A DNA stretch of 64,000 nt, taken from NCBI GenBank assembly GCA_905250025.1, contig CAJNOJ010000376.1:18001-82000 (forward strand). The letters run 5' to 3'. Position numbers and translations under genes: made by a program. The DNA is from Adineta ricciae. Taxonomy: Eukaryota > Rotifera > Eurotatoria > Adinetida > Adinetidae. Of this stretch, positions 31,511 to 42,504 are shown in pieces (position 1 is the first letter of the stretch; each line of letters opens with the position of its first letter). The notes beneath the pieces are model-generated. The model made no database searches. It had not been told where the DNA came from and saw only the letters and a list, made by a program, of their open reading frames with translations.

Positions 31511-32511
31511 CTGAGAGTGTATGACAATCTAGCATGTACTTTTTTTATCGCTAACAGTATGCTTCTATCGTTTGTACAGCAATGAAAATAATTTTCTTCG
31601 TCATACATGTTTATTTTTGTTTCTTCCTGCGAATATTGCAAGGAAAAAGCAGAATATAATGAATCATGAAAGCCGTAGTACTCATATGTACTTTTTGAAG
31701 TGATGAACGGCGTATTTTTCTATAGACGTTAATGTACTATTTACTTAGTGTAATCATATTTTGAATAATCTGCAAAAGTACATCAATGATTACTCCATGA
31801 ATCATCATTGTGGTAGGCGACTCTGTCGAAGGTATAGATACAACTGAATATGTCATTAATCGTCATATAGGCTGCCGTCCAGAATGAAATTTTAATCATC
31901 AGAGACTTCTGTAAATAATGTAACTTTAGAATTACCGAAAAATGAATTGGCGCGTTTTCCATGTGTTATTTCCCTTCTCCCTATTCATTTTTAAATGTTG
32001 TACGGATAGGTTTAGCCTAGATGGTGTTAGAACATCACCCAATAAAGGAGACGTTGAACTTTTGTAGTATTAGAGAGATTATTAGTATTTCTCCGAAGTA
32101 TTTATTGTGAAGAATACGGCTTTTTTTCGTCGTAGATTTACATACATGAAAATATAAAATTTTTATAACACATCTAAAGAAAATTTTCCACAAAATGACA
32201 GAAGAGTTATCTGATTAAGTATTAATGAATTTATGTTGCTCGCTATAGTGGCTATATTCTTGAGAAATTGTATATTTTCGTTAAACTTTGACTATTATCT
32301 AGTATATCATTAGTTCATTAGAACAGATGTGCGCATCTTTCATGAATCATTCAGAGCAGTAGGAGATTTCGGTATAGCAAAAATGAATGAAGGTTCTTCG
32401 ATATGAAAATAATATCAGCGTGTCGATATATTCATTACACATTTAAAAGCGAATATCAAGAAACAAATATAAAAACATATTATGATCAAAAATAAAGTTA
32501 TACATTAAAAA
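31511..32511. other. No gene recognised
   Basis: About 1 kb of AT-rich sequence with stops in all frames. Confidence 0.4.
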
Positions 32512-32757
32512 CTACAGATAGGCATTACCTACATCTGTCTCACTGTCGGCTTTTGTTATATTATTAACATTTGACAGACTCTCTCCTTCACAATATAGAC
32601 ATATCCATTTGTCAATATTGCCTTCAATTTCTTCGCGAGTTTGACCAATACATTCAGGATGATATAATTCGAAACCGACAGAACATTGGGCTATCGAGTG
32701 TTCTTCTTTACACGGTTCACTGCAAACACAACGGGCTTCATTACATGATGAACATTC
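32512..32757 (-). CDS. PHD-finger C-terminal exon
   Basis: An 81-residue open frame ending at TAG 32512-32514. It reads C..C....CVC...C........C, then ELYHPECIG, then WICLYC: a C4HC3 PHD finger with all eight zinc ligands, followed by a short acidic tail. The frame is closed upstream by a TAA just before the first Glu, so an acceptor near 32758 is likely. PHD fingers usually read histone tails, but they also occur in transposon proteins. The upstream part is not resolved. Confidence 0.55.
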   Translation of the reverse strand, partial: ECSSCNEARCVCSEPCKEEHSIAQCSVGFELYHPECIGQTREEIEGNIDKWICLYCEGESLSNVNNITKADSETDVGNAYL

Positions 32758-32879
32758 TTATAGCTGTCGATAATATTATCAATTATGTTTTGTTTTAAAC
32801 AGATCATTATAATCACGAGTAGATTTTGTTGTGGTTGAATAGTCCGTATTAATATAATATTATATAAAATCTGTGCATA

Positions 32880-33115
32880 TCGACTGGTTGTGCATGCGCC
32901 TCTTTTACAAAAACAATAAAGTTCTGTATCTTGCGGATGTTCTTTATAAAATTCAACTATTAATGAATGTTTCTTGAATGAAGTAAACCGTGACAATATA
33001 CGACAATCTTGATACCGTTTTCCTTAGATTTATGCTGAGTGATTTTTATCTGATCGACTGAATTGGTCAAGTATCGTTCAGTTAATTTTAATGTATAGCA
33101 ATCTATCGACATCAT
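32880..33115 (-). pseudogene. Possible 5' part of the PHD gene, frames disturbed
   Basis: From an ATG at 33115 one frame reads CYTLKLTERYLTNSVDQIK then stops. A second frame from about 33010 reads SFKKHSLIVEFYKEHPQDTE followed by LYCFC. The two could be one coding region with a one-base shift. The link to the PHD exon at 32757 is by position only. Confidence 0.3.
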
Positions 33116-34389
33116 TTCGATGTCGAATATTGTAAATCCTGGTGCATGTTGTCATGGCATTCTGCCATGATTATGTGAATATGGTCAGGATGATTGAGTC
33201 ATATACACAGTATATACACATGAGTGAGCGTTTGTGCTGATATCTGTCGTCCCCGGTCATTCTCTTACGTTATTCCTTGTTGTTCTCTCACCGAAAAACT
33301 TCCCACATATTTTGCATGCTTTATGTAGCAGATGACGATAATTAGGTTTCCGGCTACTAGTCTACAGAAACTCTTATTATTTTTCGCAATTAATACTTTT
33401 AATTCAATTCCATCATCATTAATATGTCGTAAGATTCTTGTAATGTTTATCTTTATTTGATGAATCTTTGGACAAAGGCACATCAAACTTGTTGATAGGA
33501 AATACTAATATAGACGTAATTTAATTGAAATTCGACAGATACTCATACAGAAGCTTCTTTAGTAATGTTTTCATGATTTCAAACGACCAATCGTAGATTC
33601 AATAACATTTCTGTGAACTTTAATGAGCGTAAGCAAAAATATTCAAAAACAGGGGAGATAATTATTGTTATGCAAGAAATTTAATACGAGCGAAACCTAC
33701 ATGCCAGAATTCTGGACTCTTCGGCTTCTTAATTTGTTAATTCAGTTTCTCCTTTGTATCTTGATTTCACGATTTTTATTTGGTAGTTTCTTTTTCTCAT
33801 TCCTGTATAACCTCGATTGAATACGGGAATATCATTACATTTCAAAGTATTTTCGAAGAAAAATGTTACATTTATATGATTATACGTGAACGGCAATTTG
33901 TCAGAGTTGATTAATCGTAATAAGATTACGAAAATATACAGGTAGATGAAGAGAGATATACGTCTCCTGAAAACAACTATGTTCGTAAACAATTAGCAAA
34001 ATCCGGTCTGACAAATTTAACGTGCATTATGTCAAGGAAATCTGCACATCCTTGAGTAGTGTAGTATTTATGATTAGGTTTTCATTTGAGGCGCTTTACG
34101 TACAGAATTTCTAAGACTTAATAGACTCAAAAGGTGATTTATCGGAGATATGATGCTTGGGAGCTGATCTCGATTTCATAAGAATAACTTCTCTAGTTGC
34201 ATGAACAAAAGCCAACACATTTCAAAACAAAGAAATGAATATTTAGCAAATAAACTATTACAAAACACATGAACGTCTTCGCGGATTATTTTCTCATTGT
34301 CTGAGACTAGATTGACTTCTGTGTGATCTATCATACTGAAAACCATTTAGTAGGCTAAAGAGAAGCAAACGTTGCTTGATGCTCGATAA
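33116..34389. other. No gene recognised
   Basis: Includes a perfect short hairpin near 33159-33175 (CATGGCATTCTGCCATG). The 73- and 87-codon minus-strand frames at 33265-33486 and 33729-33992 have no recognisable features beyond a hydrophobic segment in the second. Confidence 0.4.
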
Positions 34390-35057
34390 AATAAATTTTT
34401 ATTTGTGAAGACTTTCGAACACGTTCTTTGGAGTTTAAACTCTGTCTTACTTTTTGACACTTTGATAAGATATTATCTTATATCTTTTCAAATTGGTTCG
34501 ATTTTTTTTGTTGAAAATACCATCAAAATGCTGCGTTTCACTCAACATCACCAAAAGGATTTTTAACGGATGTGCAGTTTTCGTATTAATTGTAGTATAC
34601 ATGTGCGACGAATTTGAATTGTCCGTGTTCCATGATTATATGTAGTATACACGGACAGCACAAGCTCCATCTTGAAGGGAAAGCAATAAAACTTTTAAAT
34701 CTATACTAGCGACTGTTGTGACAGTACAAGAGAAAGCTATAGTTTTTCAATTACTTTTTGGATTATTTTGAAAACTCATGTGAAATTTTGTGAAAAATTT
34801 TAAAATATTTCTGAGCACTTACGGTAGTTTCCGAGACGCCTCGACGAAGATTTCCAAAAATAATCGAAAAATCGGATAAGTCATTCAAAAAAGTCTTTAG
34901 CTTTCCAGATTTATTATTTAAAAATATCTCGATAAAGTTTTCAATTTTCGACATTCTTTCTTCCATAACAAAGTTTTTGGAAGAGAGAAAGGGAGATTCA
35001 ATACTCGTAGAATAACTTTCAAAAGATGAAAATATTAATAGAGGCAATAACTTTCTA

Positions 35058-35090
35058 TTGCCTCCCCAAATATTTTTTAGGGGAGGCAAT
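35058..35090. repeat. Inverted repeat TTGCCTCCCC / GGGGAGGCAA
   Basis: A 10 bp perfect stem with a 12 bp AT-rich loop; in copy 2 one base of the second arm has changed (GGGGAGACAA, around 51740-51770). It lies at the 5' edge of a minus-strand open frame that I do not accept as coding. Confidence 0.6.
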
Positions 35091-35227
35091 TGCTTCCCTT
35101 CGCCTATTAGGTGCGCCGTCTATGATAATATCTGTTACTAATATTACTTTCACTAGCAGCTATATAAACATTACAAATGAATGAATTTCAACTTGATTTT
35201 ATTAAAAAACAACGGAAAAAAGACAAA

Positions 35228-36880
35228 TTATTTATCCTTCTTGTTGATCAATGTTGTGATAAAATCTGGCGCTCTAGTTAGTCCACCGCCTGCAGCACCG
35301 TATTGAACAAAAATATTTTTCAACGGCTCAATCCAATTCAGTTGTCCATATCGGCTAACTTGTCGATTACAACCGTAAACATGAATTGGTTTCACTTGAC
35401 ATTCTCGTCCCAACGATTTTCTCACCGACGTAATTAAGCCGAGTGCAATACTTTCATCATAGAACGCTGTACGCTTATCCGAAACATTGGGTGTTACACA
35501 AGCACCTGCCGTAAATCTCATTAAATACAAATCTTCTTTGTCATTGACGGATATGGGTTGCGTTGATAGCTTCGTCGCATGATTAGTACCACCACAGACA
35601 AGAACAGGTGGAAGTTGATAACCTTTCGGAATGTAAACATGTGCTAACATCGACACACCACGTGCTGAAACCACATCATATAATCGTTTATTATTCTTAG
35701 TGAAAATTTCTTGACTTCCCAATGATAGAATCAAACGAGAGAATTTGATTGATTTCTCTTCACCCATTTGATTTTGGAAACGAATAATACCACCTCCTTG
35801 ACTGTCCGCACTGTCATCATAGTAAATCGTTTTTAATGTTCCGTCGATAACAGTTCTACCTTGCTTCACTAAATATTCGCACAAGATTTTCATGAAATTA
35901 GCGACCAAAACACGATCATGAATCTTTTCACCAAAAACTAAACCGTTTGGAATAAATCCATAACGATTCAAGATGGTTTTCTTCGATAAAATGTCAACAT
36001 TTCGTCCTTCCTTCAACAAACTCTTCTTCAAATCATCCAAATCATTGATTTCTTGTTTGTTTCGAGCGATGATAATTGATCCGTATCCATCTAGCAGAAG
36101 TTTCTTATTCAAACTAATATCTAATTGATCAAAGAATTTCTCATTAATAAAACATTGCTTTGCAACGTCATTTAACAGGTTCGTTCGATCATGAAACATT
36201 GTGAAGATTTGGAATTGAGCTAAAAGTTTAAAACCGCGATACCAGTGATTCGGATGCGAGATCCATCCTAACCAATCGATTGTTCGCCATGGAAATTCAC
36301 CCGTTGTACTAATTTCTTTCAATGAAATATTGTCAATGAACAGACGTTTCAATTGATCACGAAGGAATTTTGTTGGCTTATAACTTGTTGGTGCTTCGGT
36401 ATGAGCATCTTGTTCTAAATGCCATGCTGAACCATTGGCGATCGGTATGCGTTGAAAATTATTCAAATAGATTAAGTTTTCATTTTTATCTTGAATTAAA
36501 TGTACCGCACTGATTAATGCTGGTGGACCACCGACAACTAGGGTGTCGACGGTATGATCGATTCTTCCGTGATGGTAATCTTTCATCGATTGAATGTAGA
36601 CAGGAGTTTTTAGTGCATGCTTTTCTTTGATTTCGTCGAGATTATTTCCAATTAGAAATTCGTATCGAGCGAAATGTTTGTGAAACAAAGCCAATTGTTG
36701 AATGTCATTTGTCAGAAAAGGATGATGCATTCCTGAAATGAAATACTTTTTATGTTGTTCATTCGTATGAATACTAAATTCATCATGTTCTTCTATTGTA
36801 TCGTTGTATCGCGAATGTAATTTTGCTATTGTTACCGTTGTTATTCCAAATACACCGAGATAACCTAGTCGACGATACAT
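35228..36880 (-). CDS. FAD-dependent oxidoreductase-like protein, copy 1 (intact)
   Basis: An intronless frame. I prefer the ATG at 36880 (550 residues), which puts a hydrophobic anchor (RRLGYLGVFGITTVTIAKL) at the N-terminus; the frame is open 40 codons further up to 37000. Residues ~111-126 (VDTLVVGGPPALISAV) fit the beta-alpha-beta dinucleotide fold but with a degenerate GxGxxG. Later SRLILSLGSQEIF and the C-terminal IFVQYGAAGGGLTRAPDFI fit DAO-type FAD enzymes. Substrate unknown; the N-terminal segment suggests a membrane or organelle location. Copy 2 (51910-52412) has lost the middle. If FAD binding needs the classical Gly motif, activity is uncertain. Confidence 0.6.
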   Translation of the reverse strand: MYRRLGYLGVFGITTVTIAKLHSRYNDTIEEHDEFSIHTNEQHKKYFISGMHHPFLTNDIQQLALFHKHFARYEFLIGNNLDEIKEKHALKTPVYIQSMKDYHHGRIDHTVDTLVVGGPPALISAVHLIQDKNENLIYLNNFQRIPIANGSAWHLEQDAHTEAPTSYKPTKFLRDQLKRLFIDNISLKEISTTGEFPWRTIDWLGWISHPNHWYRGFKLLAQFQIFTMFHDRTNLLNDVAKQCFINEKFFDQLDISLNKKLLLDGYGSIIIARNKQEINDLDDLKKSLLKEGRNVDILSKKTILNRYGFIPNGLVFGEKIHDRVLVANFMKILCEYLVKQGRTVIDGTLKTIYYDDSADSQGGGIIRFQNQMGEEKSIKFSRLILSLGSQEIFTKNNKRLYDVVSARGVSMLAHVYIPKGYQLPPVLVCGGTNHATKLSTQPISVNDKEDLYLMRFTAGACVTPNVSDKRTAFYDESIALGLITSVRKSLGRECQVKPIHVYGCNRQVSRYGQLNWIEPLKNIFVQYGAAGGGLTRAPDFITTLINKKDK

Positions 36881-37071
36881 ATTACACCGATGGTGAGGGT
36901 GAGAAATTCGGAATGAATGTTTTATCTTTAGTGTTTCATCTTCGGTTACTGATAAGCATAAAAGCGAAAACGTGCTTTTATCTTTAATAGAAAGAAACAA
37001 ATGGATGGTATCTTTTTCCTTTACTACTCAGGGTTATTTAAAAAAAAAAGAACAAAAGAAAAACTATTAAA

Positions 37072-38799
37072 TCAATCGAACCATATAAAATCAACACTGT
37101 TCACACGTTTATGCACAAATCTTCTCCATTGGCTTCCACTTTCCATTAATTTGTTTATATCGTCACCCTGGTATATTTTTAAAAATAACAACTTCGTAAA
37201 ACTATCAATTATATACTGCAACCTTGCCACTGACCTTGTTAGATCTATTTCTAGCGCTTCTAGTTTTGAAAAATTCGCGCATGACTTAAGAGCTTCCTCA
37301 TTATATCCAGAACACTGTATTAATTTGAATGACTTGATTTTTTCCAGATAAGCCAACCGGTCAGCACTTAGCTGCTTTTTACTAACTCCATATGATATGC
37401 CTAAAACTTCACGAAAGCTCTGTGCACACATTCGGATCGATAGTTGAGTCGGATGATATTTTAATATATCAAAGAATAAATCCGGGTTGATGTAATCAAG
37501 AAATATCAAATGTTCGACAGATGAAATATTTATCAATCTACGCAATTGTTCATAGGTCATGTTACGGTCTGTTTGATATATAGACAACGATCGAACACGA
37601 TCGAAGTGTAAATTGGACGGAAGATGATTTGTGTTAATCGAGTCTAAATGTAGAACCGGAACGCTGATTGCTGACGATGAACTTGTCGATGTTCGTTCAT
37701 ATGGTACAAGATAGTTTAATTCTGATTTGATGCATGGTAGGGTATAAATAAATACTCGATGGCCCGTTAAGTAATCGCAGTTGACAAACCATTTTTTGTC
37801 TCGTAGCCAAAAGTCAGTTTTGTATGACTCGATGATGTCATTATGAGGTCGGGAAACGATTCCGTCGTTAATAAAGAAAAAGAATCGAAAACGTTTTATG
37901 TGAGGAATGTAATTTTCAATCAGGTATCTCCAGTGATTACCGTCGATGTGTGATTCTTTAAATAGTTCACCTTCTAGTTCTAAATGATTCAATTGAGGTA
38001 AATATAGACACTGTTTGAATAGTTGGTGAATATTCATCGACTCGGGAATGTCATGGAGCTTGAGAGTGATTAACGTTGCGATTGTTAGTCCACAAACTTT
38101 ACCAAAATCACAAGTAAACTTATGTATACTAAGTGACTTCATATTTGTTGTGTACAGTTGCAACCAAGTTAGATCATCAAAACTCATTCCATAAAATTCA
38201 TAAAATTCAATAGTTGATTTTTCATTCGACAACGTCATATATTTTCCACTGAAAAAATCCAAGCCAACATTCCATGATAAAAACGTCAGTGTCTTGATTT
38301 TAAACAGTAGAATGAAACGAAGCAGATTTAGACGTGAATCGGACATACTGTAGGAATAATCATATTTTCGATAGAGGATTAATGATAAATGTTTTAGACG
38401 CTGAAAGTTGGATAATTTGAAAACAAACGATTCCAGTTGGTCAACATTAGTACCTGCCTATGAGAGTAATCCAAGGGTTGAATAATATAAATTGAGTGGA
38501 TATAAGGTCAAATATTGGTTCGTGTCAATGAAGAGGTCTTCCCTAGAAGTCAATCTTAAAGATTTGACTTGTTGAATATATTTTGGTAATTGTTGAATTA
38601 CTTCAAAGTGCCATAATCTTCTTAGAACGGATAAGTCCAGGTAATATTGCTGGTATGTTTGTGTTAACGATTGAAAATATGAATTAAGTTGTCGAAATGC
38701 ATTGATGATTTCATGAAAATATAGATGATCGAAAACGACGAAGATTATTTCAGTCGGCAGATCTTCTATTCGTGAATTCAAAGTACGTCGAAGTGACAT
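37072..38799 (-). pseudogene. F-box protein, copy 1, with a nonsense codon
   Basis: 1728 nt from the ATG at 38799 to the stop at 37072, exactly the length of the intact copy at 52601-54328. One in-frame TAG at 38458-38460 (codon 114) replaces the Leu codon TTG of copy 2. The N-terminal F-box (IEDLPTEIIFVVFDHLYFHE) remains, so a truncated 113-residue F-box peptide could still be made. There is no frameshift and the rest remains open, which points to a recent mutation, a sequencing error, or an allele difference. Confidence 0.85.
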
Positions 38800-39078
38800 C
38801 GCATGTAATAAGCAGCAATAATATGTGGAAAATGCCGTTTGTTTTCGGTTTATATAAGTTTGGCATGACTCAATGTGTGAAATTTGGCTTAACTGTTAAA
38901 AGAAAAGGCTTATCTATTACCAACTAAAAGCAGAAAGAAAAAAAACTGATAAAAATAAATTTCTTTTTAAAAGAAAAGAAAATACATTCAAATATACACT
39001 TAAGATTTCTTTGGTCGTTCAGTCATCTTTCGTTAATATCTGTGCGCTGTTAGATGAGGGCGTGGATGATGTTAAAAA
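38800..39078. other. 5' flank of the F-box gene, copy 1
   Basis: AT-rich; TTTATATAAG near 38857 (reading CTTATATAAA on the minus strand) is a possible TATA-like element ~55 bp before the ATG and is kept in copy 2. Confidence 0.35.
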
Positions 39079-39545
39079 GTTATGATTGGAATTGATGGAG
39101 CGTATTAAGTTTTATTTGGAGCCAGTGTGATTAGTGTATCTGGTAGCCGAAAGCCAATGTGACGCGCAGGAAAAATAGCACATCTTGTAGAACATATTTT
39201 TCTCTATCGATCTGCCTGTATAACGAAATAGACTATTGATTTTATTTTTTGGAAGTGATAAGTCCTCATGCAGTATGCCATGAGGATTCCGACTATCCCA
39301 TGGTGAAATATCGATGGTTTTTCGATAGACAGTCGACTTTTCGTTTTCAGCAAAATTCGAAAAACGAAAATTGGTGCTCTTATTACTTGACCTATATCTT
39401 CTCGAAAGAAAACCCAAAACGAAAAAATTTTACAGCAAAATGCTCAGCGTAAAAAGCTCTACACACCCTGCAAGTCTCATGAAAGTCGGAGAAGGTCGTC
39501 GAATCCGCTCGTGGTTTCTCATGGGCGTGCCCTGAAGTTAGATGA
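39079..39545. repeat. Repeat-derived spacer, copy 1
   Basis: Begins with a piece related to the repeat at 50722 (GTTATGATTGGAATTGATGG). The open frames on both strands over 39112-39452 are shared with copy 2 only in part and have no domain. Contains an 86 bp segment (about 39353-39438) absent from copy 2, bordered by direct CAGCAAAAT. Confidence 0.45.
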
Positions 39546-40188
39546 CGAAAAGGAGACCTGTTAAAGGCGATCTACTCCAGAAGAATCGATTAAAATCAGA
39601 TTTATCTTTTCTTTACATGGGTGTTCGATGCTTCATCATTTGATCGCATTTATTAACTTTGAATGCAAATCCATTGATGAATATGATTTGATTTGGTTCC
39701 AGGAACATAGAAATTATACAAGATATCCATGAAACTTTTGCCACTAGAACAAGTATTCGTAAGCATTTATACTTGTGTACAAATAGAAACAGACGAGAGA
39801 ATTCATTTGTAACACACCAGAATAGTGCATGTATCCATTTAAATATAAAATGAGCTTAGAATGCGGGTAAAATCGGGTATTTCAGGCTCGTCACATAAGA
39901 ATAAATGAAGAATAGCATCCATCATTGTTCTGATGAAGGTTTGTTATGATAAAAGTGAAAAGCATTGAAATTATATCGCATAAATTTTTATCTGCTTTTC
40001 TGATGATGCAAGAATAGCTACTTCCTTCGTTGTTATGACAAATAATATTTACACTTGTAAATGTTCTCATTCTGCGAAATGTTTCCAGCCAGTAAAATGA
40101 GTCATATGCGTCATGTTGGTTTTTTCTCGTCCACAGAAACTCTCTATAAAATGTGGCACCCTGCTCTACTTCACACCATTCGATACAA
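39546..40188. other. 5' flank of the TauD-like gene, copy 1
   Basis: No gene; conserved with 55207-55874. Confidence 0.4.
40145..40151 (+). promoter_or_regulatory. TATA-like box before the TauD-like gene, copy 1
   Basis: TATAAAA 38 bp before the ATG at 40189, kept in copy 2 (55832). It would imply a very short 5' UTR, so this assignment is tentative. Confidence 0.3.
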
Positions 40189-40962
40189 ATGGAAAACGAT
40201 TCGTGTTACATTGTCGACTGTTCCAATGAGAATAGCTCACTTTTTGCTGAATTACGAGACGAATTAATCAAGAATGGGTATGTGAAAGTGAAATGTGAAA
40301 ATCTGCCGGACGGTGACTGCGACAAGGCTTGTCTGAATACAATTGCGGCCGTGGGTGGTGTATGTTGTCCATATGACGATGATTCCGAGTCATTCATCTG
40401 GCCCGTGAAAGTACTCGAACTCGATTCGCCTGAATCGCATTTGCAAGCTTCGCAACTTGACCGAGAACTAGTCCTTCACACAGACTGTTCTTATGAGCAC
40501 GATGCACCCCATTTCGTTGCTCTCTATGTCGTTCAATGTGATCGCAGCGAACGTGGCGGCAAATTTCAGATGGTACGCACACAAGAAATTATCGATAAAT
40601 TATCGCCGGAAACTAAACGTCTGTTACGTGATGAAACATACAAGATTAATGTTCCACCAGATTTTCGTAAAGGCAACACCGAATATATACGTGGTTCGAT
40701 TTTATTGAACGGCGAGAAACACATTCGATATCGCCGTGATATTATCGATAAAAGTCGTTTGAAAGAAGAATCAGCAGAGAAACAAGCAGCAATAGCTGAA
40801 CTCAACTCAATTATTCTCTCTGAAAACCAGCTGCACGTGTTTCAGCCCAAGTTAGAAAATAACATGATGGTTCTCTTCGATAATCGTCGTTTTCTACATG
40901 GCCGAACGAAAATTCAAGATCTTGAACGATATCTGCTGCGTGTTCGTTTTAATTTAAGTTAA
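40189..40962 (+). CDS. TauD/TfdA-type Fe(II)/2-oxoglutarate dioxygenase, copy 1
   Basis: 257 residues, intronless. I start at ATG 40189; the open frame reaches 40153 only from a non-ATG codon. His97 and Asp99 (VLHTDCSY) and His237 (FLHGRTKI) form the facial iron triad; Arg247 is placed to hold 2-oxoglutarate. The segment ALYVVQCDRSERGGKFQMV is the usual strand and GG turn of this fold. Such enzymes hydroxylate small molecules; the substrate is unknown. No signal peptide, so probably cytosolic. The gene's strongest relatives, as I know the family, are bacterial and fungal, making it a transfer candidate. Copy 2 is intact and about 98% identical in protein. Confidence 0.78.
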   Translation: MENDSCYIVDCSNENSSLFAELRDELIKNGYVKVKCENLPDGDCDKACLNTIAAVGGVCCPYDDDSESFIWPVKVLELDSPESHLQASQLDRELVLHTDCSYEHDAPHFVALYVVQCDRSERGGKFQMVRTQEIIDKLSPETKRLLRDETYKINVPPDFRKGNTEYIRGSILLNGEKHIRYRRDIIDKSRLKEESAEKQAAIAELNSIILSENQLHVFQPKLENNMMVLFDNRRFLHGRTKIQDLERYLLRVRFNLS

Positions 40963-41002
40963 CTTTTTTGCACGTACAAACTAGTTATGACTACTGAAAA
41001 TC

Positions 41003-41008
41003 AATAAA
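41003..41008 (+). terminator. Poly(A) signal after TauD-like gene, copy 1
   Basis: AATAAA 40 bp after the stop, kept in copy 2 at 56685. Confidence 0.4.
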
Positions 41009-41119
41009 CATTTCTTTTCTGTTTGCTCTGGTAATAAACAATAACGTGAATGCAAAGAACGAAAAAAAATCCTTCGACGCGTCGTAGGTTGAGAAAAAAA
41101 TTTGTTCTATCAAAACTAA

Positions 41120-42171
41120 ATGATTGGATTGAAAACTCGGTGGGTTGAATTCTAAATTGCTCACGTGTCTCACTTTAACCAACTTTGCTTATATTTAGTA
41201 AAATCAGACTCTTCATCTTTTTCGCTGTATGTATCGGTATTTTCCTAGTTACATTTGTCATCACAAAGAACTCTAAAAGATTGCTTTGTAACGTCGTTGA
41301 AAATTCAATTTCAAATGCAAGTCAAACCAAATGGAAGAAGAATAGACTCGTTATCGTTCCAGCGATATTCTTAGAAATCGATTGGGGAAGGCCACTGACT
41401 TGGCCTCCTTGGTTAATCGATGGTCTTGATTTATTTAATAAGAATCATTCACGACCGTATGACATTTATTTATATCAACGCATCGATTCAAGTTCCAGAG
41501 CACCTTTCAATTGGCCCTATTGTCGAAATGTCCATGAAGAAACAGGTGTTTATTTAAAGTTTATCTACGACTTTTATCATGATTTACCTGATAAGATGTT
41601 ATTTGTACACGGCGAACCGGAGCGGCATTCTGTTTCTCCGATTCAAGCAGCGCATTGTGTTCGTGACGACGTCTTTTACACAAGCGTGAATACAGTTTGG
41701 TGGGGAAAACGACATTGGACGGCGCCAAATCCTGATCCTATTGATAATATAACGCTACTATATAAGTGTGCAAAGCGCCTCTTGAGATTGTTTGGCTTTG
41801 ACAGTGAAGCTCAATTAAATCCGACAAACAAGAAGCCGGAGGATTCGAGTATTTATTCAACCATGTGTTGTGCACAATTTTACGTCAGAAAAGAACGTAT
41901 CCATCATTACACATACGAACAATGGTCCGCAGCTTACAATGCCAGTCTGGAACCTTACTGTACGTCGCCACTCGATCGTCAAATTCCAAGAAAACCTGGA
42001 GTGAAATCGTTTGGAAGTAGTTTCGAATTTCTTTGGCACATCATTCTTGGACTTGAATCATCCGATATGCCCGAACCGAAAGCAAAGACAACTTCCGATC
42101 TGTGTCATCTATTTCGTTCGTCATGTGCTGGAACTCTATGTAACACCGCGTTCACTAGAAATATATTCTAG
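41120..42171 (+). CDS. DUF3431-like type II membrane protein, copy 1 (two exons)
   Basis: Exon 1 is only 20 nt (41120-41139, ATG to CG|GTGGGT), exon 2 is 41199-42171 after ATATTTAG; the intron is 59 bp. The join gives MIGLKTRKIRLFIFF, a basic tail leading into one TM, so the start is convincing, and copy 2 has the same structure. The lumenal part has LVIVPAIFLEIDWGRPL, VYLKFIYDFYHDLPDKMLFV with HGEPERHS, and an SIYSTMCCAQFYV block. The combination (Y..LPD..xFVHG..xxH) recalls DUF3431, a mostly fungal family related to glycosyltransferases. Likely Golgi or ER. 330 residues, intact. Confidence 0.6.
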
Positions 42172-42504
42172 TATTATGTATTGTATGGCTGAGAGTGTTT
42201 TTTTTTTAATTTTTATTTTGTTAATCATTTTTTGACAAAAAAGATCGGCACTGCTTACCATTGTTGCTTTCTCTTTGTTATCGACAAAATCCTCATATCA
42301 GTAACTGTTGTTGCATCTCGATCAAAAAAAAGAACATTTGCTGCGATAGGAAAAAGGCAACGAATCTAGCTAATAATACCAAATGTCTATGCCATATGTT
42401 GAATCAGCACGGAAATGCTGAAATGAATTTTATACTGATTACATGAAAGTCATTCCTTTTCAGTGCAATTTGAAAAAAGCCTATTCACACATACCCTGAA
42501 AGGT
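42172..42504. other. Spacer before the receptor gene, copy 1
   Basis: T-rich, no gene; conserved with 57853-58186. Confidence 0.4.

Noticed and set aside
34763..35089. Minus-strand frame of 108 codons, also open in copy 2 (51432-51770)
   Set aside because: Most of the differences between the copies change the amino acid, as expected for non-coding sequence; it also begins within an inverted repeat and has no domain.
41185..41198. Non-ATG start for the DUF3431-like gene
   Set aside because: A 20 nt ATG exon with donor at 41140 fits phase and topology better and is conserved in copy 2.
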